DNA of 64,000 bases from Microthrixaceae bacterium. GTDB taxonomy: Bacteria; Actinomycetota; Acidimicrobiia; Acidimicrobiales; Microtrichaceae. Below the pieces are notes generated by a model. It ran no database searches, was not told the origin of the DNA, and saw only the letters and a list, made by a program, of their open reading frames with translations. Both the position numbers and the translations under genes were made by a program. This document shows, one piece after another, positions 53,478 to 62,134 of the stretch; the stretch's first letter is position 1; the number at the start of each line of letters is the position of its first letter. The stretch covers positions 1 through 64,000 of the forward strand of contig JAMLGK010000006.1 in NCBI GenBank assembly GCA_023957995.1, read 5' to 3'.

Positions 53478-54092
53478 GTGGCGGTGTCTTCTTCTGAGCC
53501 GTCTCCTTCTGAGCCCAACCATTCGGAATCGCCCGGATCGAGACCGATCGACGGTTCCGCGGGATCAGCAGACCTGTCGCGCACCGCTGAGCTGATCGGC
53601 CAGCACCGTTTCATCGAACGGAGGCTCTTCGCCCTCACCGGCGAATGGTCGACCGATCCCGGGCCGGGCAGTGCCGACGCTGCCGCTGCGGTCTTCCTCG
53701 CCACACAGTCCGAGTTGCACGCCTGGCGCCTGGCCCAGTGGGAGAGCCGGTCACCACGCTCGATCACCACGCTCGAGGAGCCACCCGAGGGCTGGGCAGA
53801 TGCACTCGCAACGGCGAACGGATCCGGGTCGGTCACCACCCGACTGGCCTGCTGGGCCACCGTGCTCGCCCCCCAGCTCGCATCCCGCTACCTGCGACAC
53901 CGCCAGCACTGCACCGGACCCGCGGACAACGGCACCCGGCGCTGGCTCAGGATCGCCACCGACGACGTTCTCTGCGGGGTCGCCGAGGCGGGTTTGCTGC
54001 TCAGCTCCATGGGTAGCGGGTCCGGCGTCGCAGCAGGCGCTGCGGTGGGGGCCACCCTCGATGCGCTCGTCATGAACCCGTCCGACCACTGA
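53478..54092 (+). CDS. Hypothetical helical protein, 204 aa
   Basis: No known family recognised. The start is GTG 53478 (GTG 53484 or a later start is possible). The N-terminal 35 residues are Ser/Pro/Glu-rich and disordered-looking. The rest is helical: RTAELIGQHRFIERRLFAL, AAVFLATQSELHAWRLAQWE, RLACWATVLAPQLASRYLRH and a Gly/Ala-rich end GSGSGVAAGAAVGATLDALV. The pattern of short helices with E/H recalls ferritin-like or iminophenyl-pyruvate fold proteins, but I cannot assign it. No signal peptide. It lies upstream of the MarR gene. Confidence 0.72.
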   Translation: MAVSSSEPSPSEPNHSESPGSRPIDGSAGSADLSRTAELIGQHRFIERRLFALTGEWSTDPGPGSADAAAAVFLATQSELHAWRLAQWESRSPRSITTLEEPPEGWADALATANGSGSVTTRLACWATVLAPQLASRYLRHRQHCTGPADNGTRRWLRIATDDVLCGVAEAGLLLSSMGSGSGVAAGAAVGATLDALVMNPSDH

Positions 54093-54156
54093 CGCCGCGG
54101 GATCTTCCCGGCGACAAGCCCCCGGGTGCCGGATCGATGCGGCCAGGGGAGCCGGG

Positions 54157-54184
54157 CTGCAATCACCGACGTCGGCACTACAAT
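54157..54184 (+). promoter_or_regulatory. Candidate promoter for the MarR gene
   Basis: CTGCAA at 54157-54162, a 16-nt spacer, and TACAAT at 54179-54184. This places transcription start about 75 nt before GTG 54265. The -10 is good, the -35 is weak. Confidence 0.4.
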
Positions 54185-54264
54185 GGGTTCGGGTCCGCCG
54201 CATGTCGTGCCCCAGAACCCAGGTCGGCCGCCGGCGGGCAGCCGCAGTAGCTACAGGAGGACGA

Positions 54265-54756
54265 GTGGGACAAGCAGCTCAGGATGCATGGAGATCACTG
54301 CTGGCCGCCCAGGCCCTCATAGCTGATCGCATAGACCGCGACCTGGGAGAGGCAGCGGACATGTCCCTCGCTGAGTTCGAGGTGCTCGATCACCTCGCCG
54401 GCGCGGAGAACCACACGATCCGCATGAACGAACTGGCCACGTTGGTGAGGCTCAGCCCCAGCGGTTTGACGCGACGTTTCGACACACTGGTGCGTCGGGG
54501 ACTGGTCACGCGCGAGGCCTGCGAGAACGACCGCCGCGGGATCAACGCCCGGCTGACCGATCTGGGACTACAGCAGCACAGCATCGCTTCAGTGGTGCAC
54601 GACCGGGGCGTCGCCACCTATCTGGAATCCAACCTGGAACCGGTCGACCTGGCCAACCTGCAGGCCATCGGGACGCTGCTCGCCGAGGCGAACCGCCGCC
54701 CTGACACCAGCCGTGACACCAGCGGCCAGGACCGGGCCACGGCACAGTCCGCCTGA
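54265..54756 (+). CDS. MarR-family transcriptional regulator
   Basis: A 163-residue MarR-type winged-helix dimer. GTG 54265 has a near-perfect AGGAGG upstream, which decides the start over ATG 54202. The DNA-binding part is MSLAEFEVLDHLAGAE and LATLVRLSPSGLTRRFDTLV followed by GLVTREACENDRRGINARLT. Small-molecule-responsive repressors of this family often act on the gene next to them; the neighbour is the hypothetical gene upstream and nadE downstream on the other strand. Ligand unknown. Confidence 0.9.
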   Translation: MGQAAQDAWRSLLAAQALIADRIDRDLGEAADMSLAEFEVLDHLAGAENHTIRMNELATLVRLSPSGLTRRFDTLVRRGLVTREACENDRRGINARLTDLGLQQHSIASVVHDRGVATYLESNLEPVDLANLQAIGTLLAEANRRPDTSRDTSGQDRATAQSA

Positions 54757-54789
54757 GGGTCCACGGGCCGGGAGCACCCGACCCCACGG

Positions 54790-56568
54790 TCACGACCGGG
54801 GTCTGTAGGCGTTGGTGACCGGCAGGCGTCGGTCACGGCCGAAGGCCTTGGAGGACACCCGCGGCCCCGGTGGTGACTGCCGTCGTTTGAACTCGGCACG
54901 ATCCACCATCGCCGCCACCCGGTTGACCAACTCGGGATCATGCCCCCGTGCAACCAGTTCCTGCGCGGTCATGTCACCGTCGACGTAGTCCTCGATCAAC
55001 GGGTCGAGAACCTCATAGGGGGGCAGGCTCTGATCGTCGCGCTGGTCCTCCCGCAACTCCGCTGAGGGAGCCTTGGTGAGTATCGACTCGGGTATCCAGT
55101 CCCCGGAGGCCTGTTCGTTGCGCCATCGGCAGAGCTCGTACACGGTGAGCTTCGGCACGTCCTTGATCACGGCGAACGCGCCGGCGGTGTCGCCGTAGAG
55201 AGTCGAGTAACCCACCGCTGTCTCGGTCTTGTTCCCGGTGGTGAGCACGAGCCAGCCGAACTTGTTGGACAGGGCCATCAACAACACACCCCTGATGCGC
55301 GACTGCAGGTTCTCCTCGGTCAGGTCCTCGGCTGTTCCCGAGAACGACGGGGCGAGCATCTCGAGCAGGGCACGGTGGGCGGGTTCGATGCCGATCGAGC
55401 GTGCGTCCAGGCCGAGATTCGTTGCCAGCCTCTGTGCATCCGCGACGGAATGGTCACTGGAATAGCGCGACGGCATCAACACCACGTGGGTGTTCTCGGG
55501 GCCCACTGCATCCGCAGCGATGGCCGCCACGAGGGCCGAATCGACGCCCCCCGACAGCCCCACCAGCACCTCGGAGAAACCGTTCTTGTGCACGTAGTCG
55601 GCGGTGCCGAGGCAGAGCGCCCTCCAGAGCGCCTCGGAGCCGGTGGGGAACCCACCCGGGACACCACCTGGGTACCCGTTGTGTCGCGTTCGGGCGTCGG
55701 AGCCGACCGGGACAGTTCGCTGCTCCCGTGGTGCCTCCGACACCTCCCTCACCGGGCGGCGTGGTGGTCGGTCCGCGCCCAACGGCACGTCGAGCACCAG
55801 AAGGTCCTCGACGAATCCCGCCGCGCGTCCCAACACCTCATCGGGAGCCAGCGCCATCGAACCACCGTCGAAGACCAACTCGTCCTGCGCTCCGACCTGG
55901 TTCACATAGGCCACCGGCACCCCGGTGGCAGCCACCCGATCCGACACGATGGCCTCGCGCTCGTGCTGACGACCGGCCCGGAACGGACTGGCGTTGATGT
56001 TGAGCACCACACGGGCACCGTCTCGCGCCACCTGCTCGGTGGGTCCACCATCGACCCAGATGTCCTCACAGATGGTCACACCGGTCACCACACCGGCGAT
56101 GCGCAACAACGGCTGGTCCCCGGTACCCGGGTCGAAATAGCGCCGTTCGTCGAACACGCCGTAGTTCGGCAGAGCCTGCTTGCGGTACGACTCCACCACC
56201 GCTCCGTCGTGGATCACCGCGGCGGCATTCCAGGGACCATCGGTGGGATCGTGGGCCTCGTTCTGGGGGCGGTGGCCCTCGACCCAGCCGACGACTGCGG
56301 CACAGTGTCCCCGGATCTGGCCCGCGAGCTCGTTCAGCGACCGCAGCGAGTCCTGTAGGAAGGCCGCCTTGAGCAACAGGTCCTCGGGTGGGTACCCGGT
56401 GATCGCCAGTTCCGGGAACAGCGCCACGTCCGCACCGGACTCCTCGGCGACCCGGTAGGCCTCGAGGATGCGCTGTTGGTTGCCGGCCAGGTCGCCCACC
56501 CAGGTGTTGATCTGGCACAGAGCGACCCGGAGCGACGTCGGCGCCGGTGATTCGGCTTCGGTGGTCAC
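54790..56568 (-). CDS. nadE: Glutamine-dependent NAD+ synthetase
   Basis: A 592-residue enzyme that amidates nicotinate adenine dinucleotide. The N-terminal nitrilase domain (about 1-280) gives ammonia from glutamine: LFPELAITGYPPEDLLLK (Glu), RKQALPNYGVFDE (Lys), and GVTICEDIWVDG (Cys). The synthetase domain has SGGVDSALVAAIAAD and TGNKTETAVGYSTLYGD. GTG 56568 is the start. With nadB and nadC, the window carries most of the de novo NAD route. Cytoplasmic. Confidence 0.96.
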   Translation of the reverse strand: MTTEAESPAPTSLRVALCQINTWVGDLAGNQQRILEAYRVAEESGADVALFPELAITGYPPEDLLLKAAFLQDSLRSLNELAGQIRGHCAAVVGWVEGHRPQNEAHDPTDGPWNAAAVIHDGAVVESYRKQALPNYGVFDERRYFDPGTGDQPLLRIAGVVTGVTICEDIWVDGGPTEQVARDGARVVLNINASPFRAGRQHEREAIVSDRVAATGVPVAYVNQVGAQDELVFDGGSMALAPDEVLGRAAGFVEDLLVLDVPLGADRPPRRPVREVSEAPREQRTVPVGSDARTRHNGYPGGVPGGFPTGSEALWRALCLGTADYVHKNGFSEVLVGLSGGVDSALVAAIAADAVGPENTHVVLMPSRYSSDHSVADAQRLATNLGLDARSIGIEPAHRALLEMLAPSFSGTAEDLTEENLQSRIRGVLLMALSNKFGWLVLTTGNKTETAVGYSTLYGDTAGAFAVIKDVPKLTVYELCRWRNEQASGDWIPESILTKAPSAELREDQRDDQSLPPYEVLDPLIEDYVDGDMTAQELVARGHDPELVNRVAAMVDRAEFKRRQSPPGPRVSSKAFGRDRRLPVTNAYRPRS

Positions 56569-56589
56569 CCGGTCACACTACCGACGCGA

Positions 56590-56615
56590 CGGCGGGGCCC
56601 CGGAGGGCCCCGCCG
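56590..56615 (-). terminator. GC-rich hairpin after glnII
   Basis: Perfect 11-bp arms CGGCGGGGCCC (56590-56600) and GGGCCCCGCCG (56605-56615) with a 4-nt loop. It sits 65 nt after the glnII stop and just before the nadE start on the same strand. It probably ends glnII transcription before nadE. Confidence 0.65.
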
Positions 56616-56679
56616 TTCAGTGTCAGATCTGTGGTTCGGGCCGGTCCGATCGACAGGCCCCACGAACCGACAGGGTGGT

Positions 56680-57699
56680 TCAGGCCGGATCGATGGCCGA
56701 ACACACGGTGTTGGTGATGATCCTGCTCACCACGTAGGGATCGATGTTGGCGTTGGGCCGCCGGTCCTCGATGTAGCCCTTCTTGTCCTGCGCCACCTGC
56801 CACGGGATGCGCACCGATGCGCCGCGATCAGACACGCCGTAGCGGTACTCCGAGAAATGAGCGGTCTCGTGCTGGCCGGTGAGCCGTTCCTCGTAGCCGT
56901 GGCCGTACCCCTCGAGGTGCTCCTCGACCTTGTCGGCCGCACCGATCGCCTCACAGGCAGCGATGATGGCGTCGTAGTTCTCGCGCATGGCGTTGGTGGA
57001 GAAGTTGGTGTGACAACCAGCCCCGTTCCAGTCGCCCTTGATCGGCTTCGCCGAGACGGATGCGTTCACGCCGAAGTCCTCCGCGATGCGGTAGAGCAGG
57101 TAGCGCGCCATCCACATGTGGTCGCCGACCTCGAGCGGTCCGAGCGGTCCGATCTGGAATTCCCACTGACCGAGCATCACCTCTGCATTGGTGCCGGAGA
57201 TGGCCAGTCCAGCCTGCATGCAGGCCGTGGTGTGAGCTTCGACGATCTCGCGCCCTGCGATCTCGATCGCTCCCACACCGCAGTAGTACGGACCCTGGGG
57301 AGCCGGGTAGTAGTAGCCCTCGCTGGGCCAGCCCAGCGGGCGTCCCTCTTCGAAGAAGGTGTACTCCTGCTCCATGCCGAACCATGCCTCGTGGTCGGCG
57401 AAGCGTTCGGCGACCTCCTTGCAGGCGGCACGGGTGTTGGTCTTGTGTGGCTCCATCGTCTCGGGGACCAACACGTCACAGAGGACCAGCCGGTCGTCAC
57501 CACCACGGATGGGGTCGTGGCACTCGAACACGGGCCTGAGCACGCAGTCGGAGTTCTCACCCGGAGCCTGGTTGGTCGAGGAACCGTCGAAACCCCACAT
57601 CGGGGCCTCCGCTCCGTCCGCGAGGATCCTGGTCTTGGAACGGATGAGCGGCACCGGCTCGGTTCCGTCGATCCAGATGTATTCAGCTCTGTAAGCCAC
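56680..57699 (-). CDS. glnII: Glutamine synthetase type II (eukaryote-like)
   Basis: A 339-residue GSII that makes glutamine from glutamate, ammonia and ATP. Signatures: APMWGFDGSSTNQAPGENSD (N-terminal grasp motif), FGMEQEYTFF, ISGTNAEVMLGQWEFQIGP and GDWNGAGCHTNFSTNAM. The type is known in Streptomyces, Frankia and rhizobia and is about 340 residues long. GTG 57699 is the start. It diverges from glnA-glnR, sharing about 312 bp that contain a candidate GlnR box. GSII is not adenylylated, so it would be controlled transcriptionally. Confidence 0.95.
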   Translation of the reverse strand: MAYRAEYIWIDGTEPVPLIRSKTRILADGAEAPMWGFDGSSTNQAPGENSDCVLRPVFECHDPIRGGDDRLVLCDVLVPETMEPHKTNTRAACKEVAERFADHEAWFGMEQEYTFFEEGRPLGWPSEGYYYPAPQGPYYCGVGAIEIAGREIVEAHTTACMQAGLAISGTNAEVMLGQWEFQIGPLGPLEVGDHMWMARYLLYRIAEDFGVNASVSAKPIKGDWNGAGCHTNFSTNAMRENYDAIIAACEAIGAADKVEEHLEGYGHGYEERLTGQHETAHFSEYRYGVSDRGASVRIPWQVAQDKKGYIEDRRPNANIDPYVVSRIITNTVCSAIDPA

Positions 57700-57834
57700 C
57701 GGTTGTCACCTTCTCAGTTGTGGATCCACACCTGGGTGCGGATCCGGCCCGATACGTCGATGTTCCCACCTGCGTCGCTACAGCGCGAAGTCGGTGAGCA
57801 CCGGAGCATCTTGTTCAGGAGGGATTTCGGAGCA

Positions 57835-57862
57835 GTTGCCCGATTGTGAATGGAATGTGAAC
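57835..57862. promoter_or_regulatory. Candidate GlnR box, three half-sites at 11-nt period
   Basis: Three five-base half-sites, GTTGC (57835-57839), GTGAA (57846-57850) and GTGAA(C) (57857-57862), separated by six bases each. The actinobacterial GlnR box is built from GTnAC and GAAAC-type half-sites with six-base spacers. The period and first base pattern fit; the match in each half-site is partial. It lies between glnII and glnA. Confidence 0.5.
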
Positions 57863-57951
57863 TGGCTCCCGAAGCGGCGTGGAGAGGGTGTGGATCCGTC
57901 GCTTTGCTGCCAAGATGAGAGTCCGTCGGATCCCACCCCGGGAGCCCGGAA

Positions 57952-57967
57952 TCCCGGAATTCCGGGA
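57952..57967. promoter_or_regulatory. 16-nt perfect palindrome upstream of glnA
   Basis: TCCCGGAATTCCGGGA at 57952-57967 is a perfect palindrome with an EcoRI-type core, 45 nt before the glnA ATG. It could be an operator or a short attenuator stem in the glnA leader. No U-tract, so a plain terminator is less likely. Confidence 0.4.
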
Positions 57968-58011
57968 CACCGAACTCCCGACCACTACGCCCCCTGCGAG
58001 AGACCAACCAC

Positions 58012-59337
58012 ATGGAACAGAGACAGGACTACGTGCTGCGAACCGTCGAGGAACGGCGGGTCCGTCTGGTGCGCCTCTGGTTCACCGACGTCCTCGGACA
58101 GCTCAAGTCGGTCGCCATCTCACCGGTGGAACTCGACGCCGCGTTCTCCGAAGGCGTGCAGTTCGACGGTTCGGCCATCGACGGATTCAGTCGGGTACAG
58201 GAGAGTGATGTACTGGCCAGACCGGATGCCAACTCCTTCCAGCTGATGCCGACCGAGGACGGCGAGGTCACCGCGCGGGTGTTCTGCGACATCTCCAACC
58301 TCGACGGGACGCCGTTCGAGGGAGATCCCCGCCAGGTCCTCAGGAGGAACCTGGCCGCCGCGGCCGACGCCGGCTTCGAGTTCATGTGTGCACCCGAGGT
58401 GGAGTTCTTCTACCTCGCCTCCGGCGACGACTCCACCGGCCCGAAACCCCTCGATGAGGCCGGCTACTTCGACCTCACGGCCAACGACACCAACAGCGAC
58501 GTGCGACGCCGCACGATCCAGCGCCTGGAGGCGACCGGCATCCCGGTGGAGTACTCCTTCCACGAGGACGCTCCGTCGCAGCACGAGATAGACCTCCGCT
58601 ACAACGATGCCCTGGCGATGGCCGACAACGTGATGGCCCTGCGGATGATCGTGCGCGAGGTGGCGATGGCGTCAGGCATCCACGCCACCTTCATGCCCAA
58701 GCCGATCGAGGGCGTGCAGGGTTCGGGAATGCACACCCACCTCTCGCTGTGGTCCGCCGATGCCAACGCGTTCCACGATCCCGAGGCATCCGACGGCCTG
58801 TCCGCCATCGCTCGGAGTTTCATCGCCGGAGTGCTGACCCACGCGGGCGAGCTCACGGCGGTGACCAACCAGCTGGTCAACTCCTACAAGCGCCTGGTGG
58901 CCGGCTACGAGGCCCCCGTGAACATCTCGTGGGCCCACAACGATCGGACCGCTCTGGTGAGGGTTCCGGTGCCCAAGCGGAACAAGGAGGCACAGGGCAC
59001 CCGCATCGAGTACCGCAGCATCGATCCTGCATGCAACCCCTACCTGGCCTTCTCGGTGCTGTTGGCCGCGGGGCTCAAGGGCATCTCCGAGGGCTACGAG
59101 TTGGAAGACGAATCGACCGCGTTTCTGCTCGATGAATCGGCGCGGCACCAGACGCCCGGGCTGCTTCCTGCCAACCTTGCGTCGGCACTCGACGAGATGG
59201 AGCGGTCGGAACTCGTGCGCGCATCACTCGGCGAGCACATCTTCGAATGGTTCCTCCGCAACAAGCGCGCCGAATGGGCCGCCTACCGGACCCACGTCTC
59301 GAGCTTCGAGCTGGACCGCTACCTGCGGGCCTGGTGA
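58012..59337 (+). CDS. glnA: Glutamine synthetase type I, alpha-like
   Basis: A 441-residue GSI. Conserved blocks: EVEFFYLASG (metal site), SFHEDAPSQHEIDLRYNDAL (in place of the usual NEVA-type motif), GSGMHTHLSLW, YEAPVNISWAHNDRTALVR and RIEYRSIDPACNPYLAFSVL. Length and lack of the NLYDLPPE-type adenylylation tyrosine put it in the alpha subtype, which is not adenylylated. ATG 58012. It lies 4 nt before glnR, so the two are one unit. With GSII next door it gives two glutamine synthetase types in a single locus. Confidence 0.94.
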   Translation: MEQRQDYVLRTVEERRVRLVRLWFTDVLGQLKSVAISPVELDAAFSEGVQFDGSAIDGFSRVQESDVLARPDANSFQLMPTEDGEVTARVFCDISNLDGTPFEGDPRQVLRRNLAAAADAGFEFMCAPEVEFFYLASGDDSTGPKPLDEAGYFDLTANDTNSDVRRRTIQRLEATGIPVEYSFHEDAPSQHEIDLRYNDALAMADNVMALRMIVREVAMASGIHATFMPKPIEGVQGSGMHTHLSLWSADANAFHDPEASDGLSAIARSFIAGVLTHAGELTAVTNQLVNSYKRLVAGYEAPVNISWAHNDRTALVRVPVPKRNKEAQGTRIEYRSIDPACNPYLAFSVLLAAGLKGISEGYELEDESTAFLLDESARHQTPGLLPANLASALDEMERSELVRASLGEHIFEWFLRNKRAEWAAYRTHVSSFELDRYLRAW

Positions 59338-59341
59338 ACGC

Positions 59342-60016
59342 GTGCACCCGATCCTGTTGTGGCCCGATCCCCCTCCGCACGACATCGTGCGCGTGCTCGA
59401 CCTGGCCGGGATCTCATGGGAAACGGTTTCGGGTGAGGCCGCCGCTCGGGAGCAGCTCTGGTCGGGCGCCGTGATCTCAGCGGAGGAGGATCCCGCCGCG
59501 GCCTACACGATGGCCCGCACCCTGCGAAAGGGTGACCTGGCGATAGCGCCACTGCTGCTGTGTGTGAGGTCCTCGGAACTCGGCGACCTCGAGGGTCGAC
59601 ACGACGTCTTCGACGACTTCTGCGTCGTACCGGCCCACCCGGTCGAACTCGAGGCGCGAATCCGCCACCTCCTGGCGTCGGAGGGGACCGGGATCGACCT
59701 CCCGCCCGAGGTGATCACATATGAGTCGCTGGAACTCAACGTGGAGACCTATCAGGCGGCCATCGATGGCAGGCCGCTCGACCTCACCTTCATGGAGTAC
59801 GAGTTGCTCAAGTTCCTCGCCTCCGATCCGGGACGCGTGTTCACCCGCGAGATCCTGCTCAGTCGGGTGTGGGGCTACGAGTACTACGGGGGTGCACGCA
59901 CCGTGGACGTTCACATCCGTCGCCTGCGCGCAAAGCTCGGGGAGGAACACGCCGGCCTGATCCAGACCGTGCGGTCCGTGGGCTACCGATTCGGACAGTC
60001 CCGCTGGGGGACCTGA
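59342..60016 (+). CDS. glnR: OmpR-type regulator, GlnR-like
   Basis: A 224-residue protein. The C-terminal winged helix (about 120-215) is close to Streptomyces GlnR: DLTFMEYELLKFLASDPGRV, FTREILLSRVWGYEYYGG, TRTVDVHIRRLRAKLG and the end TVRSVGYRFGQ. The N-terminal receiver-like part lacks the usual phosphorylatable Asp cluster, as GlnR does. No histidine kinase gene is near, so it is an orphan regulator. GTG 59342 is 4 nt after the glnA stop. It likely controls glnII, glnA and itself through the region at 57700-58011. Confidence 0.88.
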   Translation: MHPILLWPDPPPHDIVRVLDLAGISWETVSGEAAAREQLWSGAVISAEEDPAAAYTMARTLRKGDLAIAPLLLCVRSSELGDLEGRHDVFDDFCVVPAHPVELEARIRHLLASEGTGIDLPPEVITYESLELNVETYQAAIDGRPLDLTFMEYELLKFLASDPGRVFTREILLSRVWGYEYYGGARTVDVHIRRLRAKLGEEHAGLIQTVRSVGYRFGQSRWGT

Positions 60017-60030
60017 GCTGGCTGTGTTGC

Positions 60031-60186
60031 TCAGGTGGTGATGTCGAGCATCTCGCTGTCGGCGTTGCGGTACTCGCCCTCCATGCGCAGGGAGTGACCG
60101 AGGATCACCGACAAGATGCCGCCGGAGATGATCACCCCGACCGGGATGGCAACCACCAGCGTTATGACGATAAGTAGCGGACCCAT
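60031..60186 (-). CDS. Small single-pass membrane protein, 51 aa
   Basis: Found by direct translation. ATG 60186 starts MGPLLIVITLVVAIPVGVII and continues SGGILSVILGHSLRM, then an acidic polar tail and stop at 60031. It has one long hydrophobic N-terminal helix (possibly a signal anchor) and a soluble C terminus. It converges with glnR, with 15 nt between the stops. Function unknown. Confidence 0.65.
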   Translation of the reverse strand: MGPLLIVITLVVAIPVGVIISGGILSVILGHSLRMEGEYRNADSEMLDITT

Positions 60187-60284
60187 GTGCACAGTCTGCA
60201 CTCTCGACACGCCCCATCGCTACATCGCCGGGACAGAAACCGTGGCCGCCGGCAGAAGTGGCGCCGGCCCGTGAGGATCCAACC

Positions 60285-62033
60285 TCAGCTGATGACCGGT
60301 GCGCCGATCGGCCAACGGGGAGCGAAACCGTGGTGCGCCCAGACAGCGGCGGCGGTTGCCGCGAACACCGCCTCGCTCACGGCTCGGGGCTCCCCCCGGG
60401 ATCCCTCGGGATCCAGGACCACCCGCACCCGGGGCATCGCCGATGCCGGGAGGATCCCGAAGGACCGGATCGTGAGATCCGCCACATTGCCCTCCGGATC
60501 GACCGACAGACCCTCGCTGCAGACCATCCCCGCAGCCATGTGGACCGCTCCGATCACATAGGACCGCAGCACGACGGAATCGACCGGATCACCAGCGCCG
60601 ACGGTCACCTCCACATGCGGTTCGGACAGCTGTACCTCGGAGATCTGTGCTCCGGAGACCTGTGCTTCGGAGATCTGGGCTTCGGAGATCTGCCGCGGCG
60701 ACCCGCCGGTGTCCTCGCCCCGCAACTCCGTGCGTGCCCACGCCCCCGAGGGCAGGTCCACCCGCACCCCGGCTCCGTCGCGACCACCGAGCGGTCCCCG
60801 GTGGCCCGCGGCCACCAGCGCGCAGAACACCTCGGCCCAGCCGGCCGCTCGCACCGCTGTGGTGGTGGGTGGACCAGCCAGATCGACGAGATCCACCGAC
60901 ACCCCCGGCGCCGCGATGGCGATCGCCTCCGCTATTCCGGTCGTGCGAGCCACTCGCACCGCGCCGGTTCCATCGCTGCGCACGCCCACAGCCAGTGGGG
61001 GCCGCTTCGGACCATTGCGCACCGTGTCCTCGCGCGACCATCTCACCAGCACGGTCCGCCGGTGCTCGTCGGCCAGCTCCCGGGCGATCGATTCGAGCGG
61101 AGAACGCGACTTGCCGCCGAAGGCTCCTCCGTTGGCAACAGCGCTGGCCGGCTCCCCACCCGGTTCACACCAGGAGGCGTCGGTCTCCAGGTACGCGGGT
61201 TCGACCCAGGAGGTGGCCAGCTGCGCATCCCAAACGCCTTCGGGTACCTCCAGCGGCGGGTGGACGCCGATGGTGCTCCGCCGACCCTGGACCCGACCCG
61301 CCACTTGCCTGGCGGCGGTGAGTGTCTCCTCGACGACCCAACCCCCCGCGCCGTCGGGTACGGCCACCAGCGCATCGTCGGGCACTGTGTCGGTGGCGAA
61401 GCCGCCCGCTCCCGCTGCCACGATCGACCTGTCGATCCGCTGGCCGGTGCCACCTTCGAGCTGTGCGCGGACTGCTGCGGCTGCCGGATCCGGCAGGGCC
61501 GGGCGCTCATCGGTCCCCGGGTCCTTCTGTTGTGCAGCATCGTTCTGTCGTGCAGCATCGTTGCGATCGCGACCCAACACCTCGACCGCCGTGTCGGCTA
61601 TTCCCTGCCAACCGGTGCAGCGGCACAGATGCGCAGCCAGCATCCGATCGACGGCTCTGCGGGCCCCCTCCGGCGGCAACTCCGAACGGAGCCTCCTGTC
61701 CTCCAGGCGCATGATTATGCCGGGAGTGCAGAACCCGCACTGGGTGGCCCCGTGATCGATGAACGCGTCAGCCCAATCGAGCGCGCGCTGGGTCTCGAGA
61801 CCCTCGAGCGTCGTGACACTGCGGCCGGCGACGCGGCGGACCGGGGTCACGCACGCCACGCGGGCCTTGCCGTCGACCAGCACCGTGCAGCATCCACACT
61901 GACCCTGCGGCGCGCACCCGTCCTTGGCGCTGATGACGCCAGCGACGTCGCGCAGGACCTCGAGGAGGCTCGACCCCAGATGGTCCTCCGGCACGCTCAC
62001 GTCGCAGCCGTTCACCTCGAGCGAGATCGCCAT
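60285..62033 (-). CDS. Xanthine-dehydrogenase-like 2Fe-2S protein with a short Moco-like domain
   Basis: A 582-residue protein from ATG 62033. The first 160 residues are a two-cluster 2Fe-2S module: CAPQGQCGCCTVLVDGKARV (plant-type) and CGFCTPGIIM with HLCRCTGWQGI (bacterial-type). The rest resembles the Moco-binding part of the xanthine dehydrogenase/CO dehydrogenase family: ANGGAFGGKSRSPLESIARE and LVRWSREDTVR. The usual Moco subunit is about 750 residues; here only about 420 residues, and the second Moco-binding part with its active-site Glu is not seen. A five-copy 15-bp repeat inserts QISEA-type blocks near residue 460. It diverges from a Tat lipoprotein gene. Activity uncertain. Confidence 0.8.
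   Translation of the reverse strand: MAISLEVNGCDVSVPEDHLGSSLLEVLRDVAGVISAKDGCAPQGQCGCCTVLVDGKARVACVTPVRRVAGRSVTTLEGLETQRALDWADAFIDHGATQCGFCTPGIIMRLEDRRLRSELPPEGARRAVDRMLAAHLCRCTGWQGIADTAVEVLGRDRNDAARQNDAAQQKDPGTDERPALPDPAAAAVRAQLEGGTGQRIDRSIVAAGAGGFATDTVPDDALVAVPDGAGGWVVEETLTAARQVAGRVQGRRSTIGVHPPLEVPEGVWDAQLATSWVEPAYLETDASWCEPGGEPASAVANGGAFGGKSRSPLESIARELADEHRRTVLVRWSREDTVRNGPKRPPLAVGVRSDGTGAVRVARTTGIAEAIAIAAPGVSVDLVDLAGPPTTTAVRAAGWAEVFCALVAAGHRGPLGGRDGAGVRVDLPSGAWARTELRGEDTGGSPRQISEAQISEAQVSGAQISEVQLSEPHVEVTVGAGDPVDSVVLRSYVIGAVHMAAGMVCSEGLSVDPEGNVADLTIRSFGILPASAMPRVRVVLDPEGSRGEPRAVSEAVFAATAAAVWAHHGFAPRWPIGAPVIS
60621..60695 (-). repeat. Five 15-bp tandem units coding QISEA-type blocks
   Basis: Units at 60621, 60636, 60651, 60666 and 60681. 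They code QISEA, QISEA, QVSGA, QISEV and QLSEP in the protein direction. The repeat lies in a likely linker of the Moco-like domain. Confidence 0.88.
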
Positions 62034-62134
62034 GGCAAGAGTGTGCCCCTGCCCCTGCGGCTCCACCAATGTGACACAACGCGTGTGCCCCAGCGCGACT
62101 CGGGAAACCCCGGCGACCAAGGTACGGTCGTCGC

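Larger units (their letters stand above)
57700..58011. other. 312-nt divergent control region between glnII and glnA
   Basis: No coding frame seen. It holds the candidate GlnR box at 57835-57862 and a 16-nt perfect palindrome at 57952-57967. Both divergent genes are nitrogen assimilation genes, so this is probably where glnII and glnA-glnR expression is set. Confidence 0.7.

Noticed and set aside
57952..57967. Factor-independent terminator before glnA
   Set aside because: The palindrome has a six-bp arm with no U-tract and lies between the promoter region and the start codon.
58012..59337. Gamma-glutamylpolyamine synthetase (PuuA-like)
   Set aside because: The protein carries standard GSI-alpha blocks and lies next to glnR and glnII, so glutamine synthetase is more likely.
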